The notes beneath the pieces are model-generated. The model searched no databases. It worked only from the letters and a program-made list of their open reading frames with translations, and was not told the origin of the DNA. Source: Hydractinia symbiolongicarpus (lineage: Eukaryota; Cnidaria; Hydrozoa; Anthoathecata; Hydractiniidae). From it: DNA of 64,000 bases. The position numbers and the translations under genes are program-made. This document shows, one piece after another, positions 46,601 to 58,223 of this stretch. Positions within the stretch are counted from its first letter, which is position 1, and every line of letters begins with the position of its first letter. The stretch lies in NCBI RefSeq assembly GCF_029227915.1, contig NC_079875.1, positions 6,634,001 to 6,698,000 of the forward strand, given 5' to 3'.

Positions 46601-48058
46601 ATGTCGAAAAGCCGCATATTTTCTGTTTCCCGTTTGACCAATCGAGGCGCTTTATAAAGATTTTTATTTTTCTTAACTAAAACTTCTGGTGTCAGGGTTT
46701 CATTTTAGAATTTTTTTGTCAACTTCTCCCTTTAAGATCTTCACGTCTCTCTATGATAATGGGACGGCCATCAGCTTACCATAGACTATCAGTTTATCAG
46801 TAAGAAAAAGTTGGCACAACGTGACTAAAATTTTGTTTAGTTCAAAACTTTTAGCGATTTTTTCTTTTTTTTAAGAAAGAAATTTCTAAAAATACATTTA
46901 AATATAGGTTAATGACACTTGGAAGAATTTTTGGATAAAAAAAAAAATAACCAACAAGCCATTCTCCACCCCAGTGCTCTTTTCTCAATAAAGAGTTCTG
47001 GGGTCGAGAATGGGAACAACCAACAACGAAACAAACAGTCGAGCCTGTGAAATACACAAACTTAGGCAACCGCCTCAGCTAAAAATGACACTTAGAAGAA
47101 TTTTTGAACAAAAATTGCGTGATTTAAATGCACAGACGATGTGCAAATCTCTTTTGAAAATTAGTTGGTCGTAGTTACGCCCATCATAGGGTAATACCCG
47201 CCTTCTTTTTCAGCGTTCAGGTTTCTTGGTTAACCTGTCGTGGACGTAATAACGCCAGCCTACGTGATGAGATGACATTGACGCAGCTAAAAATAAGGAT
47301 TGTTAAGGATTGTAGTCAACGCTAGCCTACGTCATGAGATGGACATCGACGCCGACAACAGCCGAAAAAATAACGTTCATTGAGATTGTGTTGAGGCAGC
47401 GTCTAATTTACGTATTTATCGCTGTAGTAATTGCTTTTCAAGAGTAATTTTCCCGTCATCTTCAACTTTTTAAATTGTTTCGGCTTTATCCAATATTATA
47501 TTAATAAATTGTCGAGGAGGTTCAATAAGGGTCATTTTTCGGTTTCCTTTATGACACGATGGGTTTTACTGTGCATGAAAACCCAAAGGAAAATAAAAAA
47601 ATTGAGGTTACTAACTGACTTCAGGACTTTTATTGCTCAGGAAAGAGCCCTGTTACTGCGCCGTTAAATATTTTTTTGGTCATTGTATCCAAAATATTGA
47701 AGCGCTGTGAGCAAGAATGAAGGAAAGGTATACGAAATTTAATGTCCTACGCAAAGTTTAAAGGCGTCAAATTTATTTGTTTGATCTGATTGAGATAAAT
47801 TCGAAGAACGGCTGACCCCTTGTTTTTGTCAGAAATATTGTAGTATATAGAAATATAGCCAAGCGTTTGTTATAACACTTAAAACCTATGGGGAACACCA
47901 GGGGATGAATAAAAATGACGAAAAAAATAACAAAATCTACGCTTACCGAAATCCGATTGGCAGTATGCCTCATGTAACGTTTTGCGCAAACACTTGCACG
48001 CAAATGAGGCATCCTGATAAATTAGAACAGTGACGAATACAAGCCAGTGTGCGTTCAT
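43635..48058 (-). CDS. TIMP: Tissue inhibitor of metalloproteinases, two exons, 224 aa
   Basis: TIMPs block matrix metalloproteinases by wedging an N-terminal Cys onto the active-site zinc. Exon 1 (47947-48058) encodes a 20-residue signal peptide and then CKCLRKTLHEAYCQSDF, so the mature chain begins Cys-x-Cys with the third Cys at position 13, exactly as in TIMPs. Exon 2 (43635-44197) joins in phase 1 and continues AILAKIK, then the NTR fold (FSPRTTAMCNAH, LYLLGG, VYVTSCGLL), then the C-terminal six-Cys module (LSCNCMVTGC, GICIQDGGVC) and a basic tail. Spacing matches TIMP (SDxxIxAK, C.C..TxC, CI..DG.C). There are 13 Cys instead of 12; the extra one is in KRKCFESN. The 3.7 kb intron carries several hairpin elements. 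Which vertebrate TIMP it matches best is open. Confidence 0.88.
45422..45512. repeat. Hairpin MITE, CAACCTCGTCCC family
   Basis: Left end CAACCTCTTCCCCAGGGTTC and right end AGAGCCCTGGGGACAAGGTG pair over about 18 bases; it lies in the TIMP intron. Confidence 0.75.
46141..46192. repeat. Short hairpin MITE, CAACCTCGTCCC family
   Basis: AAACCTTGTCCCAGG and CCCTGGGAACTAGGTTG surround a 20-base centre, giving a 52-bp minimal member of the family in the TIMP intron. Confidence 0.7.
46292..46360. repeat. Hairpin MITE, CAACCTCGTCCC family
   Basis: CAACGTTGCCCCCATG at the left and ACCCTGGGAACGAGTTTG at the right, with an internal AAGCTTAAAGCTT palindrome; TIMP intron. Confidence 0.55.
46955..47013. 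repeat. Fold-back repeat related to the copy near 49547-49609
   Basis: Left CCATTCTCCACCCCAGTGCT and right TTCTGGGGTCGAGAATGGGA pair. The same ends occur at about 49548 (CTCTCGCCCCAAAGCTC) and 49590 (TTTGGGGTCGAGAATGGTAAC), a second hairpin family sharing the CCCCAG core. Confidence 0.6.
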
Positions 48059-51000
48059 GATCAGTGAGTGAGGCAACCATACATCGCAGGCTCGACACTT
48101 ATGGATTATATATTGTATTTATATGCTAATTATAAATCATCGTTTTTTGACAACTGACCACTTTCATTTCCAGACTCTATTGAAGCAGACTGTTGAGTCA
48201 GTATTTCAATTTTAAAGCATGAACCACTAGCTGTCAATTTATGTGACAACCATGTCTCGATTAAGGAAATACTTAAAAACATGTTTGTTATAATTGTGTT
48301 TGGGATATCGATAAAAACAGGATATGTCAAACGACGACAAAGAGCACTGTTAAATTGTGATGACACAACGGGGGAGAGCACAGTTGAAACCCTGAAAAAC
48401 TAATGAATTAAGTATCAAACGATACATTTTTAATATAATCCACAATCCCAATCTTGTCAACATGTCTCCAGAACTTCACAATGCGTCTCCAATTGCCGTT
48501 AACACGTCTCTCAGTCTCGTCCATCCGTCTCCGAAATTATAACGAGTCATAAAACGTGATCTGCGGTCTGTTTTTTTGTTAAGAACATCGTGAAACTGCT
48601 GTGCAAAACAACAACCATTGCCACACTTACTTAAATAAAATAGTCTTTTGAACTGACCACAGTGAAATTACGACTAACCTACGCTAGAGGAAAATTTCCT
48701 GATTCCAATCACCCTCGATTCGCTAAATCATAATTATGATTGATAAAATTTGTGTGAAATTAGTAGGACGTGTCCCCTTTAAGAAAGCTTTAAGGAAAGA
48801 TTAAGCGCGCAAATCTCTTCTATTTTTTTCCCTAAAATCGACCGGAAGCAAGATAATAGGACTGTGCTTTTCAAATCCTTTAAAAAGTAATTGAAGTTCA
48901 AAAATATAGGCTATTAAGAATGACCAGCCTCAAACCAAAAAAAATATCATAATTCAAAGGGTGTAATCTACATCCATGTTATACAGTGTTTTATAAAAAG
49001 TGACGTTTTACTGAATGTTGGTAATTACACACTTCTAGTAAGGCGTTCCCTGGTTTTAAATTGTGCAATAATACATTGCTGTTCTTCCCGCAAATATCAA
49101 TATCAAAACGTACACGCCAAACAGGCAGGTTAATAGGGAGTGAAAACATTTTAGTACTCAAAAGAGCGTGAGAAAGAGGTTGTGTGTCAATCATTTTCTA
49201 ATAAACTTTGATAATTTATCGTAAATTTTACTTACAGACCTCACAAGGGTAATTTTCTAGAGATTTGACAAATCATCACTTCACAACTGCACGCGACTAA
49301 AATCTTTCAAAAAAACGAAGCAATTTATCAGTAAGTCAGTAAATAAACAGGACAAAAAAATTATTATAATTTCGAGACCTCTTTAATTAACCTCGTCCCC
49401 AAGGTATTTTGTATTTTTTCGGATTTCGCCGTCCCGAGATAAAAAAACTGGCGCCGGAGGAGGTTGTTCTTTAAAACGATAGGAACACACCAGCCTAAAT
49501 GATCAAGTAAAAACGTGAATTTGGTCTTCCTGGATGGATAGCTAACACTCTCGCCCCAAAGCTCTTTAAGTAAAACCTATCTCACAGAGATTTGGGGTCG
49601 AGAATGGTAACAAAAACAGCATAAGAAATAAACAGTCCAGTTTGTAAAAATACGAAAACTTAAGCAACATCAAGACTTAACCAAAATTTTGTGTTGCTTA
49701 TTAAAAAGCGTCTTACGTTCAGTTGGGGCGTAAAACTTGCTGCAGAAATTGGGCGCTAGTGGACAACATTGGGCGTTATTGTTGAAATATCATAGTCTTT
49801 CTTCTTTGAAGTAGCTTTGCGCACTTGTGTAGTACGCCTTAAAAAGTAAAAGCCACGTCATAATTATAAGATTAACCACAGAAAAATCTATAACAGTAGA
49901 CACCTTTTTGGAAAATAGTTTTTGATTTGGTTTTGTATAAAAACATATAAACTTCGACACGTGTTAACTAATATAATTTGAAAAACATTTGATAGTTATA
50001 TAGCCACAAGTTCTATCTTCAATTTGATCACTCTTTCCACACTGGCGCCTCATTCAATTCATGACATAAATTATTTAGTTACTATAGCAACCACGTCGGT
50101 ACACTTGTTATAACGTTACCGCTTCAATTATTCCAGCTTTGTTTTCAAATATACGAATATCAACCTGACGAGTTTTTATTTTTTTTCTGTAGCCATTTCG
50201 ACGTTGTTTGTGAATGTGCTGCATCCCCATGTTACTAAAGATGACAGCGTTTTCGATATTCTGATTGGCTATTGAAAAATAATTTTGTTGAAAACAATTT
50301 CGACAGTAAAGTCGTCCCCAAGCTGCCAAAATAAAGGAACCCCAGCCAGAAATTTAAAAAGCTTTCCAGGAGTTTCTAACATCCTACAGGGGTCGGGTTT
50401 AACAAGAAAAAAATGAATATTTTAATTAGAAAAAACGAAACGTACCTTTTACGACACAAATTATTTTTGGAACTTACAAAAATGGTTCACAAAAAAGGTA
50501 GACTGCGCCTATGATATGGTAAATAAAAAATGGAATTAAACAAAAAAGAAAAAAAGAAGAACTCTGATGCGTGTCTTTAAAATTAAATATTCGCGCAAAA
50601 AAATACTTCAGTGCGCAAAATATTGTTTAGAAATTTTGCGCAAAATGTCTATTTGCACAAAAATTAAAAAAAATAGAAACGCGTTTACACTTTGTGGAAA
50701 ATCCTGAACTTTTTTATTATTCTCTCATTTGTGGTGTTATTAAATCAATACGTTCCTATTGCTATGCATCGAAAATTAATCCACACGAAAATTATCACGA
50801 ATAAGTTAGAATCAGTGATAATTTCCGATTTAACTAAAGTTTTTTGTACAATCAAGCAACACGACAAATTACTCCATGTCTTGATTTAGACAATTTAAGA
50901 ACACCTGGTTAGCTATTATTAGGTTGTTTTTTTAAATATCAGAATTCTAACCAGGCTTGATAGTTATTTTTATTTCTCTATTTTTCTAAACAATACACCT

Positions 51001-51401
51001 TTGATTTTAACCCGAAACCTCTCACATTCTTATAAAAGAAAAAAATGTGTAATAAACAGGTTTTCTTTTAAAACACCTAAAAACTCTGGATACCAATCAC
51101 CTTATATCAGATTGTACATACCATTAATTAGTACAAGACATAGGTTACTTCTCAAGTCTTGCTAACCAATGATATGCTTCCGTAGATGCCTTTGCATTTA
51201 TATTAACAAAACAAGAACAAGTAGTAAGTTCTTATAATTAAAAATTACAGTACTACAAACACACTTGGTGTACTTGAGCATTCCGACTAAATTTCAACAG
51301 GTTAGCGTATGCACACAGGGTTGCACATCACACTGTTATTAAATAATCGTACTTCAGTTTAAATATGACTTCCACATTTTAATTCCAGCATTTTGATGTC
51401 G
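48059..51401. other. 3.3 kb with unassigned open frames, no recognised gene
   Basis: Three minus-strand frames look less random than background: about 48130-48400 (…LTYPVFIDIPNTIITN…, ending ESGQLSKNDDL), 48991-49200 (…MFSLPINLPVWRVRFDI…) and 50118-50330 (…MQHIHKQRRNGYRKK…). Each has a possible acceptor, and the first two could be joined by a weak donor at about 49010 (phase 2). I recognise no family, so these may be exons of one unidentified gene or chance. A hairpin-family copy (CCTCGTCCCC…GGAGGAGGTTG) is at 49389-49466. Confidence 0.25.
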
Positions 51402-51767
51402 TCATGGCGCCGTGATGTAGGTGACAAAAAACTTGATCACGACAACATAGAACAAACAAAAACCGATTAAGAATCTGACAAAGTCGTAAGCATAAAACGT
51501 GAACACAATCCCAACACCAATCCCACAGCATATGAGGAGGAGAGCAATCACACCATAAAAGAACAATCGTGCGTGTCTTGCATATCTTCTATGCTCGCGC
51601 CGCTCGTCACCGTTGAGTAGATACGTTAACAGCATAAAGAGGATAATTAAAAACGTTCTGATGACGTAACAGAAATGAACCAATCGATTTTGACGTCCAT
51701 CCACATCCCCTTCAAAGCGAACATTGGAGGGTGACGGGAGAGGGTGGTTGTTGACTGGTCTTCGCAT
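51402..51767 (-). CDS. Multi-pass membrane ORF, possible last exon of RNF180
   Basis: Encodes 121 residues from the first Met, with three or four hydrophobic segments (VIRTFLIILFMLLTYLL, FFYGVIALLLICCGIGVGIV, FLIGFCLFYVVVIKFFV). An acceptor (ATAACACAG) at about 51790 lets the frame start with QRSLAEMRRPV...HPLPSP, which resembles the stretch before the C-terminal membrane anchor of vertebrate RNF180 (QSF...WPLPS). The phase needed (2) does not fit directly onto the RING exon (phase 1), so an intermediate exon between 51.8 and 52.7 kb would be required; I found none that convinced me. It could equally be an independent small membrane protein gene starting at 51767. Confidence 0.5.
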   Translation of the reverse strand: MRRPVNNHPLPSPSNVRFEGDVDGRQNRLVHFCYVIRTFLIILFMLLTYLLNGDERREHRRYARHARLFFYGVIALLLICCGIGVGIVFTFYAYDFVRFLIGFCLFYVVVIKFFVTYITAP

Positions 51768-51837
51768 CTCGGCCAGTGATCGTTGCCTGTGTTATATTTT
51801 ATCAGATATATTATCAATAGCAAATATAATAATATAG

Positions 51838-51915
51838 ATCGAGCGGGGACCGAACTCGCGAGTTCTTACTTGCTAAGGGGTTGCTTAAACTGCTTAGCTA
51901 ACGACAACGCGAAGT
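51838..51915 (-). mobile_element. tRNA-like sequence, probably SINE head remnant
   Basis: The minus strand reads TTGTCGTTAGCTAAGCAG (box A-like) and GCGAGTTCGGTCCCCGC (box B-like) at tRNA spacing. The acceptor-stem halves do not pair, so it is not scored as a tRNA gene. Confidence 0.45.
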
Positions 51916-52732
51916 AGTGCTGCTTTGATTGCATAATCTGGTGATATGTCTGTACTATCATAAATATTCTTAAGCAAGAGAGCTAGCTCTTTCACCCATC
52001 GATAAAGATTAAGAAAGTCCACACCTTCTCATTGAGTTTATCAGGCAGGGTGACATATAACTTTGTAGAATTTTACAGCAGGTGTGGCCACCTTGCTAGT
52101 AAGTAAACAATAACCAAATGTTACACGAACTAGTTGCTCGAAATAGGTTTGAATTGCAATAGAAGGAAGTAAAATATTTTACAGACCTAAACTTTGTGGA
52201 TACGAAAGAGTCTGTTCTCTACGACTCGAACACTCCCTAGTTTCCTCTAAAGGTAGAGCAGCCATGTGTTCAAAACAAATCCGCGAGATTTTCAGGTTAC
52301 GCCAAAAGGGTTGACTTTGTCATTCATAATTTTTCCAAGATTTATAAAACGTTTTTGTTACTTCAATCTGATAAAGATTTTACGCGGGAAACCAAGCATG
52401 TTTCTCTCGTTAATACTTTCTCATGTAATAACGCTATTTTAGTAAAAAAAAAGTTTAGGAAAGATTTTAACATAACGCTATTTTTAATTCTATCAATTAT
52501 TTTTCCAAAAGAGATTAGGGCCACTTTATGTGCGCAAAGTTGTATCGTGCGAAAATAACCCTGCGCAATTCATTGACCGCGCGAATTTCAATACCATTAA
52601 GGATACCTGTGGATATCAGGATAAAGTCTTTTTATCTCATCTTGAGTTTCTACAAAAAAGAAATTTTTTCTTTCTTTCGACTATTAAAAAAATTAAAAAA
52701 AAAATTATTGCTACCGAGAAAATATCTCTCAC

Positions 52733-55579
52733 CTGAGTTCGCTTCCACAGAATATATTCGTTGTCGGCATAATGGACACATCGGTTTCTTGCGAGACACT
52801 TTGTGCAGCTGACGTAAACACGGGCCACAAAAAACATGTCGACAAGCGGTAGTATGCGGGTCGTACAAAATGTCCAAGCACACCGGGCATTGGTAGCGGT
52901 CAGGTATTTCAAACGCGGTTCCCTAAATTGTACATTTAAATTCTGAAACAACCATGTTAAATTTTATAAACGATTTTTTGTGTTATCGATTTTAAAAGAG
53001 GCTACATATTCACTTACGTCATCATCATGATCGAAGCGTTCACGCTCTTCTTCCAGGTTGTTTTCAAATTGACCCGATTGGAAAGGTGAAGAAGACGTAG
53101 TATAATTTAAATTCGAGCGCCTGAAAACATAGACATAAATTATCATAATTAATTTAACATAAATTAACATAATTCACTTGTCGAAACAAAAGTGATGACG
53201 TGACTTTCATTTGTCAAAAACATAAAAATAAAACAAAGAAGCAAAACGACCTTACCTTCTTTGACTGTCACTCTCCTGTACTGCTCTCCTTCTTTGTCTT
53301 CTTCTTCGCCGTTTCAGTGTGGAACAGACATTTTCATCATTTTCAATCAAGTCTTGCAAGTTTCGAAGTTCTCGCTGCACATCCACCAAGTCACCGTGTA
53401 TGTCGTGGTCTCCTCTGACACCAAACAACGCGTCAAGATCTCCACAAACAAGTCTAGAGTTCTGTTGGCAATTAAGACATGCGTTTGATGCATCGTATGA
53501 TATATTTACAAAATCATCGAAACGTTGCCTTGATAAATAGCTACACCCACACTGTGGGTTAACACGTTTTCTGTTGTCTGATCGAGACAACAGCTGATTG
53601 TACCAGGAACGACAGCACGTGCAGTTCAGAACATGAGGAGTGGCTTTATGGGAAGTGAAATAATCTCTTGGGAATTCATTCGCACATTTTGTTGGCGACT
53701 TTGGAAGTCGGTTCTGGCCACGTAAGCACTTTGCATCAATAATAACATCTTCACCGTCGCTAACTTCAGAATCAAAACATACATTCTCGAATGTAGAAGT
53801 AGTGGAATTAAACCTTCTGCGCACACAAAACTTCATACTCTCTTCACTTTGCTTTTCATTATGAGCGCCAACCCTGCACGTATTGCAATGTTCACTTTCT
53901 TCGCTGTTATTACCAAGAGTGTCTAGTTCAATTCCATTGGATATCGATTCGTTTCCTAAATCAGTCTCTGGTTTTTTTCTTACGCTACCAGTGTTGAGAG
54001 AACCATTTAAAGCTTTAACTGCGAAAAAAACCAAACAAGATTTCTCATAGTTTTACGACAAGTTTAGAGTTACTAAACTTCACTTTAGCGAAAAAACGTG
54101 TAGATTTCGCGTAGATTCCTAGATGCGCTTGGGGAATCCCTCATTTCCCAAACGCGTGAATGGGTTTCGTGTATAAATAGATCAAATGAAACGCAGTCAA
54201 CTTAATTAGGTTGCTAGCTAAAAGTCAAATCCCTAAATTTAGGTCCTGGTTAACTCTTTAATGAAGTCGAATAAAATTCTAGTATAAATCCACAGCTTGA
54301 AACATTAAAAAATCTAAAAGGAAATATAAATACACATATAATCTACACGGCGTTTGTCAGTATTTAAATTATTTCTGGAGTTTTCCAAACTATGACAGCC
54401 TTAATGATGAGATTCCCCCTTGAAATTATTTATATAGTAAATGTCTTCCTAAGATGTTTCAGTAGAAAAATAGGAAGCATATAATTTCTGGAACTTCTAG
54501 GAGATGGAGAAAACCATAAAATCCTAGTAGCATTTTCTAATATTTAAACTTTTAAAATTGAAAGTTGTTAATATCCTACCATCTACTTCAATGTTTAATG
54601 ATGCAGGGTTATACTTCGCATTGCAAGTACACGAAATTTCAACGCCAGATAAAGAGATACTTTTTCGTTTCCCAGACTTGTCATTTTCTTCTCTACAGCT
54701 TCGGTCACCATTTTGTTTTCCACCCTCAGGGTTATCAGTTTGTTTTTCACTGCCAGTGTTATCATTTTGGTCTTTGCTGTCAAGGTTACCATTTTGTTCT
54801 TTATTATTAGAGTTGCCACTTTCGTTATCACTGCCTTGACTATCATTTTGGTCTTTCCCTTCTGTATTTTTTACATCAACAGAATCATTATTTCCACACG
54901 TCATGACTTTCATATGATCAATTTTACTTTTCACCACGTAGATTGCAGGAATGGTTTCCTGTCTGCATTCACATTCAATCATATGAATAAAATCAAATGC
55001 ACCAATACGAGCTTCACACTGAGGGCAATAAAGCTTTCCTTTACACCAGTTTCCCTAAGAAAGATGTATACCAACAGTCAATATACGTTCTAAGGTTCTG
55101 AAAATAAGTACCAAATCAATTCTTTGTTGGAAAATGGTGATTTTTCTAAATCCCTTATTGATTTGGCGAACATATCACAAGGAAAATAGTAGGCTATTGA
55201 AGAAAATTATAGTAACATCTTCCATTTAATATTGCCATGGAGAAAAACAGACAACTTTGCAGAAATTAGTCATCAACCCGAAAGCTGAAAAGAGTTTTTT
55301 TTTGTACACGTTTCTTTATTCACACATCGTGACAACAAAGAGTTTCCACCTTGTCTTTAAAGTTCTTGTTATGTAAAATCTACTTAGTACGTTTCATAAT
55401 AAACTGGGGTATATAATACATACCTCCTCAACGAGTTTTAAAACCCAGGGTAAAATATTATCATCATCACGAAGGTACCATAAAGAACAGCTTGGGTGAA
55501 CAATATGTTGTGATGATAAGTCCACATTTTTGAACAAAACAAGACGGCACCTTCTGCATTGAAATTTATTTTCTGCCAT
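52733..55579 (-). CDS. RNF180: RNF180-like E3 ubiquitin ligase (5 exons found)
   Basis: RNF180 (Rines) is a RING ligase anchored in the ER membrane. Exons: 55424-55579, 54580-55054, 53256-54018, 53018-53120 and 52733-52922; borders are GT-AG and phases agree. The N-terminal zinc module FQCRRCRLVLF ... HPSCSLWYL..LPWV, then GKLYCPQCEARIGAFDFI and CECR, matches the RCWKCRKC / GKLNCPFCGARLGGFNF block of RNF180. The last exon is a RING-HC: CPVCLDILYDPHTTACRHVF, C..CLRQL, CPLCRQRIYS. Between them lie a Ser/Asn/Gln-rich repetitive stretch (QND, KEQNGN, SEKQTD) and a poly-Arg patch (KRRRRRQRRR) before the RING. The start ATG at 55579 opens directly into the zinc module; an acceptor-like TTTCAG just upstream suggests a 5' UTR intron. 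The end of the gene is uncertain (see 51402). Confidence 0.87.
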
Positions 55580-58223
55580 TTTCTCTGAAAGAAGAATCAA
55601 AAATTATTATCATACAGTATCATTCTCTTTCAGGAAGTTTTTGGTATGTGTGTAGCAGACAACATATCTTTAGTATTTTAGACGCGTTGGTCAACTTCTC
55701 ATAAAGTTTAGCTAGTTTAATGATATGGTTAATGCCCCTAAAACAAGTGAGTTGTATGCCTGAGGTTTTGTCAATTTTGCGAAAATTGTTGATATCTAAA
55801 AGAAGCATTATTAATCCCTTACAAGAATTCAACAATTGCACATAACAGATGTAGTCATTTTAACAATAAGCTAAGTTTGGAACAACCTTGTCACCATTGT
55901 TGGAGATAATATACTTCCCAGCTTTGACAAAAAAAGATTAAATAATTAAATATATCAGGACATAAAACAATTGGCCACAACTTAACACCATCTCGCTCAT
56001 TTATGCAATCATCAGTAATGAAATAAAGATCAAGAATTTCAATTTGATGTAATTTTAATTTGCGTTTATATTCTTTCTCCAAATTTCCCAATGGTGGTCA
56101 CACTAATGAAAATTTGCAATTTCAGGAGTTCAGATTGGTGGAAAATGCATTTCCAGCTTATTTAAACACTGATATTAATGTCAGGCAGAATTCAACAAAA
56201 ACCTCTCCAATATGACACCAGATAAAATAAATAAAATTGAATCTGTAACTTAATGTTTAAATTATTAAGACAGCCTGAAATAAAAAAGAAAAGAAAAAAT
56301 TAAACTTTATGTCAAGAGGACCTAATTGTTTTTTTTTAATGGATGGCCATAAGAAGCTCATGGGTTATCAGAACAGTACATTTCCACTGGCCATTTAAAG
56401 CTGTATAGATAAAAATAATATTTTTAACAGTATGGGCCTCAAATTCAAAACTAAGAGATAGTTGGCAGGTGGTATCTTGAGTACCTATACGAATCTAGGA
56501 CAATTCCAAGTTTTTTAAGATTAGACAAGGGGACAGAGACATTTACAATCAGTGTTACGCAGTGTTTCTTAACACAAACTCATATGGATCAAGACATAGA
56601 TGATGCAATGCATGAACCAGGCCCGGTCAGAAAATTTACCCCGGGTAGCACTAAATCTGTCACGTAAATTAATCTGCGTAAGCGAACCATGTGCAATCAC
56701 AAAAGCTCGTGCAAATTAGTTTGCATGAGTGGTCAATGAAATATAAAGGTACTACATGCACATGCTTGATCTGTAAAATAAGACTAAAAATGATCCAGTC
56801 GTCACTGATCAAAAATATCAACAGAAATACTTGATCAAGTGCCCTTAAAATTATAATTTTTTAACGTCGGCAATAAAATGACGTGAGATTCATTTCAACT
56901 GATTTGCGTCGGCATTGTGTCGGCAATAATTTTTTGTAGTGAAATTGTTTATCTGGCAATATCTTTTGTCCTTCACCTTTAGGGGTAGACCTCTCATAAA
57001 TTCGATGCACTAATCTCCTAAGATGATGACAAATGAAAATGGAGTGCAAGTCTTATTGACATACCTTCTGGATGGTGAACTTCGTTAGGTTAATAGTTCA
57101 CTGCCAACTGCCTTTTTATGTTTCTAGATGAACTTATTAGGTTAGGGCATCATTAGGTTGTATATCGCAGAAGTCGCCGGTGACAAGCTTCGAAAATGCT
57201 TCTCACCAACACAGTTTAACATGAAGTAAAACTGTACAGGAGACTCAATTGTTAGAGTCTTTGCAGAACATCTCTCCTCATAAAGCCAGGAGCAGGGCTG
57301 ACTTATTGCCTGCTGTGTCATGTGGGAGAAAGAACTTCTGGGCTTCTTTTTAATACAATATATATATACAATTTTTTCGATTATTTTTACGATTCGAATA
57401 GCACCACAGTATTTCTGTAGCCTGAATTATTTTAGTTAGTGATAAGGCTGGGTTTAAAATATTTGTGTTTGCCGTCGCCTGACCGGGTCAGTAACATAGC
57501 GCGGTCACTGTTTAGGTCACTGTTACAAAACATTTTTTTCTTTCTAAAGATGCAGGAATGCCATGCTTAAAACGAACCCCATGAAAAATGAATTTTGTAA
57601 AACGTTTTAACCACAAATGCAAGGTTGGATGCGATGATGTGCTGGCAGATTTGCTAAATTTTTAAAACTTTCTTCAACATGTTTATTCTTCGGTATTACA
57701 TCACAAGAACATTCGTCCGAAAGCTGTATTAAGGTACAGGGCACCTAACCTCTCCCATGTTCTGGTTATATTTAACTTGCATGGGTGCACACTTTTCTCG
57801 CAGTATTCTCTGTGACAATGAAGGTCGGACTGACTTGTGGCATGGTTCCAAATGGTCTTCTAACTTTCATTTCGAGTTTCAGTGTAATGCACCAGCCAAG
57901 CATAAGAGTGTCAGGATGAAGGAAAGGGGCCGACCTTAATGTTCTCTTTACCTCATGTTCTTCAGAATAACACGATTGTTCCTCATAAACTTTGTATTTT
58001 GGTGGCCCTTATTTAGTAGATTCGCTTAAAATGTGAGAAAAATATATCGTAGGATCTCTAGAAAATTCTGATAAATAGTCTCTCATGTGAGCGATTTTTT
58101 TGCGTGTGTGAGGCTGTGTGCGCGTGCGATTGCACGCGTATCATGACCAGGCCTGATGAACTAAACAGTAACAATACAAATCTGAACAAATAAAACACTT
58201 AAAATGTTAAGTGAGCTAAACAT
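55580..58223. other. 2.6 kb without a recognised gene
   Basis: A minus-strand stretch at 55.62-56.10 kb (two frames, one ending DGVKLWPIVLCPDIFNYLI…) faintly recalls a segment common in cnidarian transposon-like ORFs; support is weak. The remainder, including GT-rich sequence near 58.10 kb (TGCGTGTGTGAGGCTGTGTG), shows nothing recognisable. The RNF180 promoter must be near 55.6 kb. Confidence 0.3.

Noticed and set aside
51838-51915. A tRNA gene on the minus strand
   Set aside because: Box A and box B are present, but the acceptor-stem halves do not pair; treated as a SINE head remnant.
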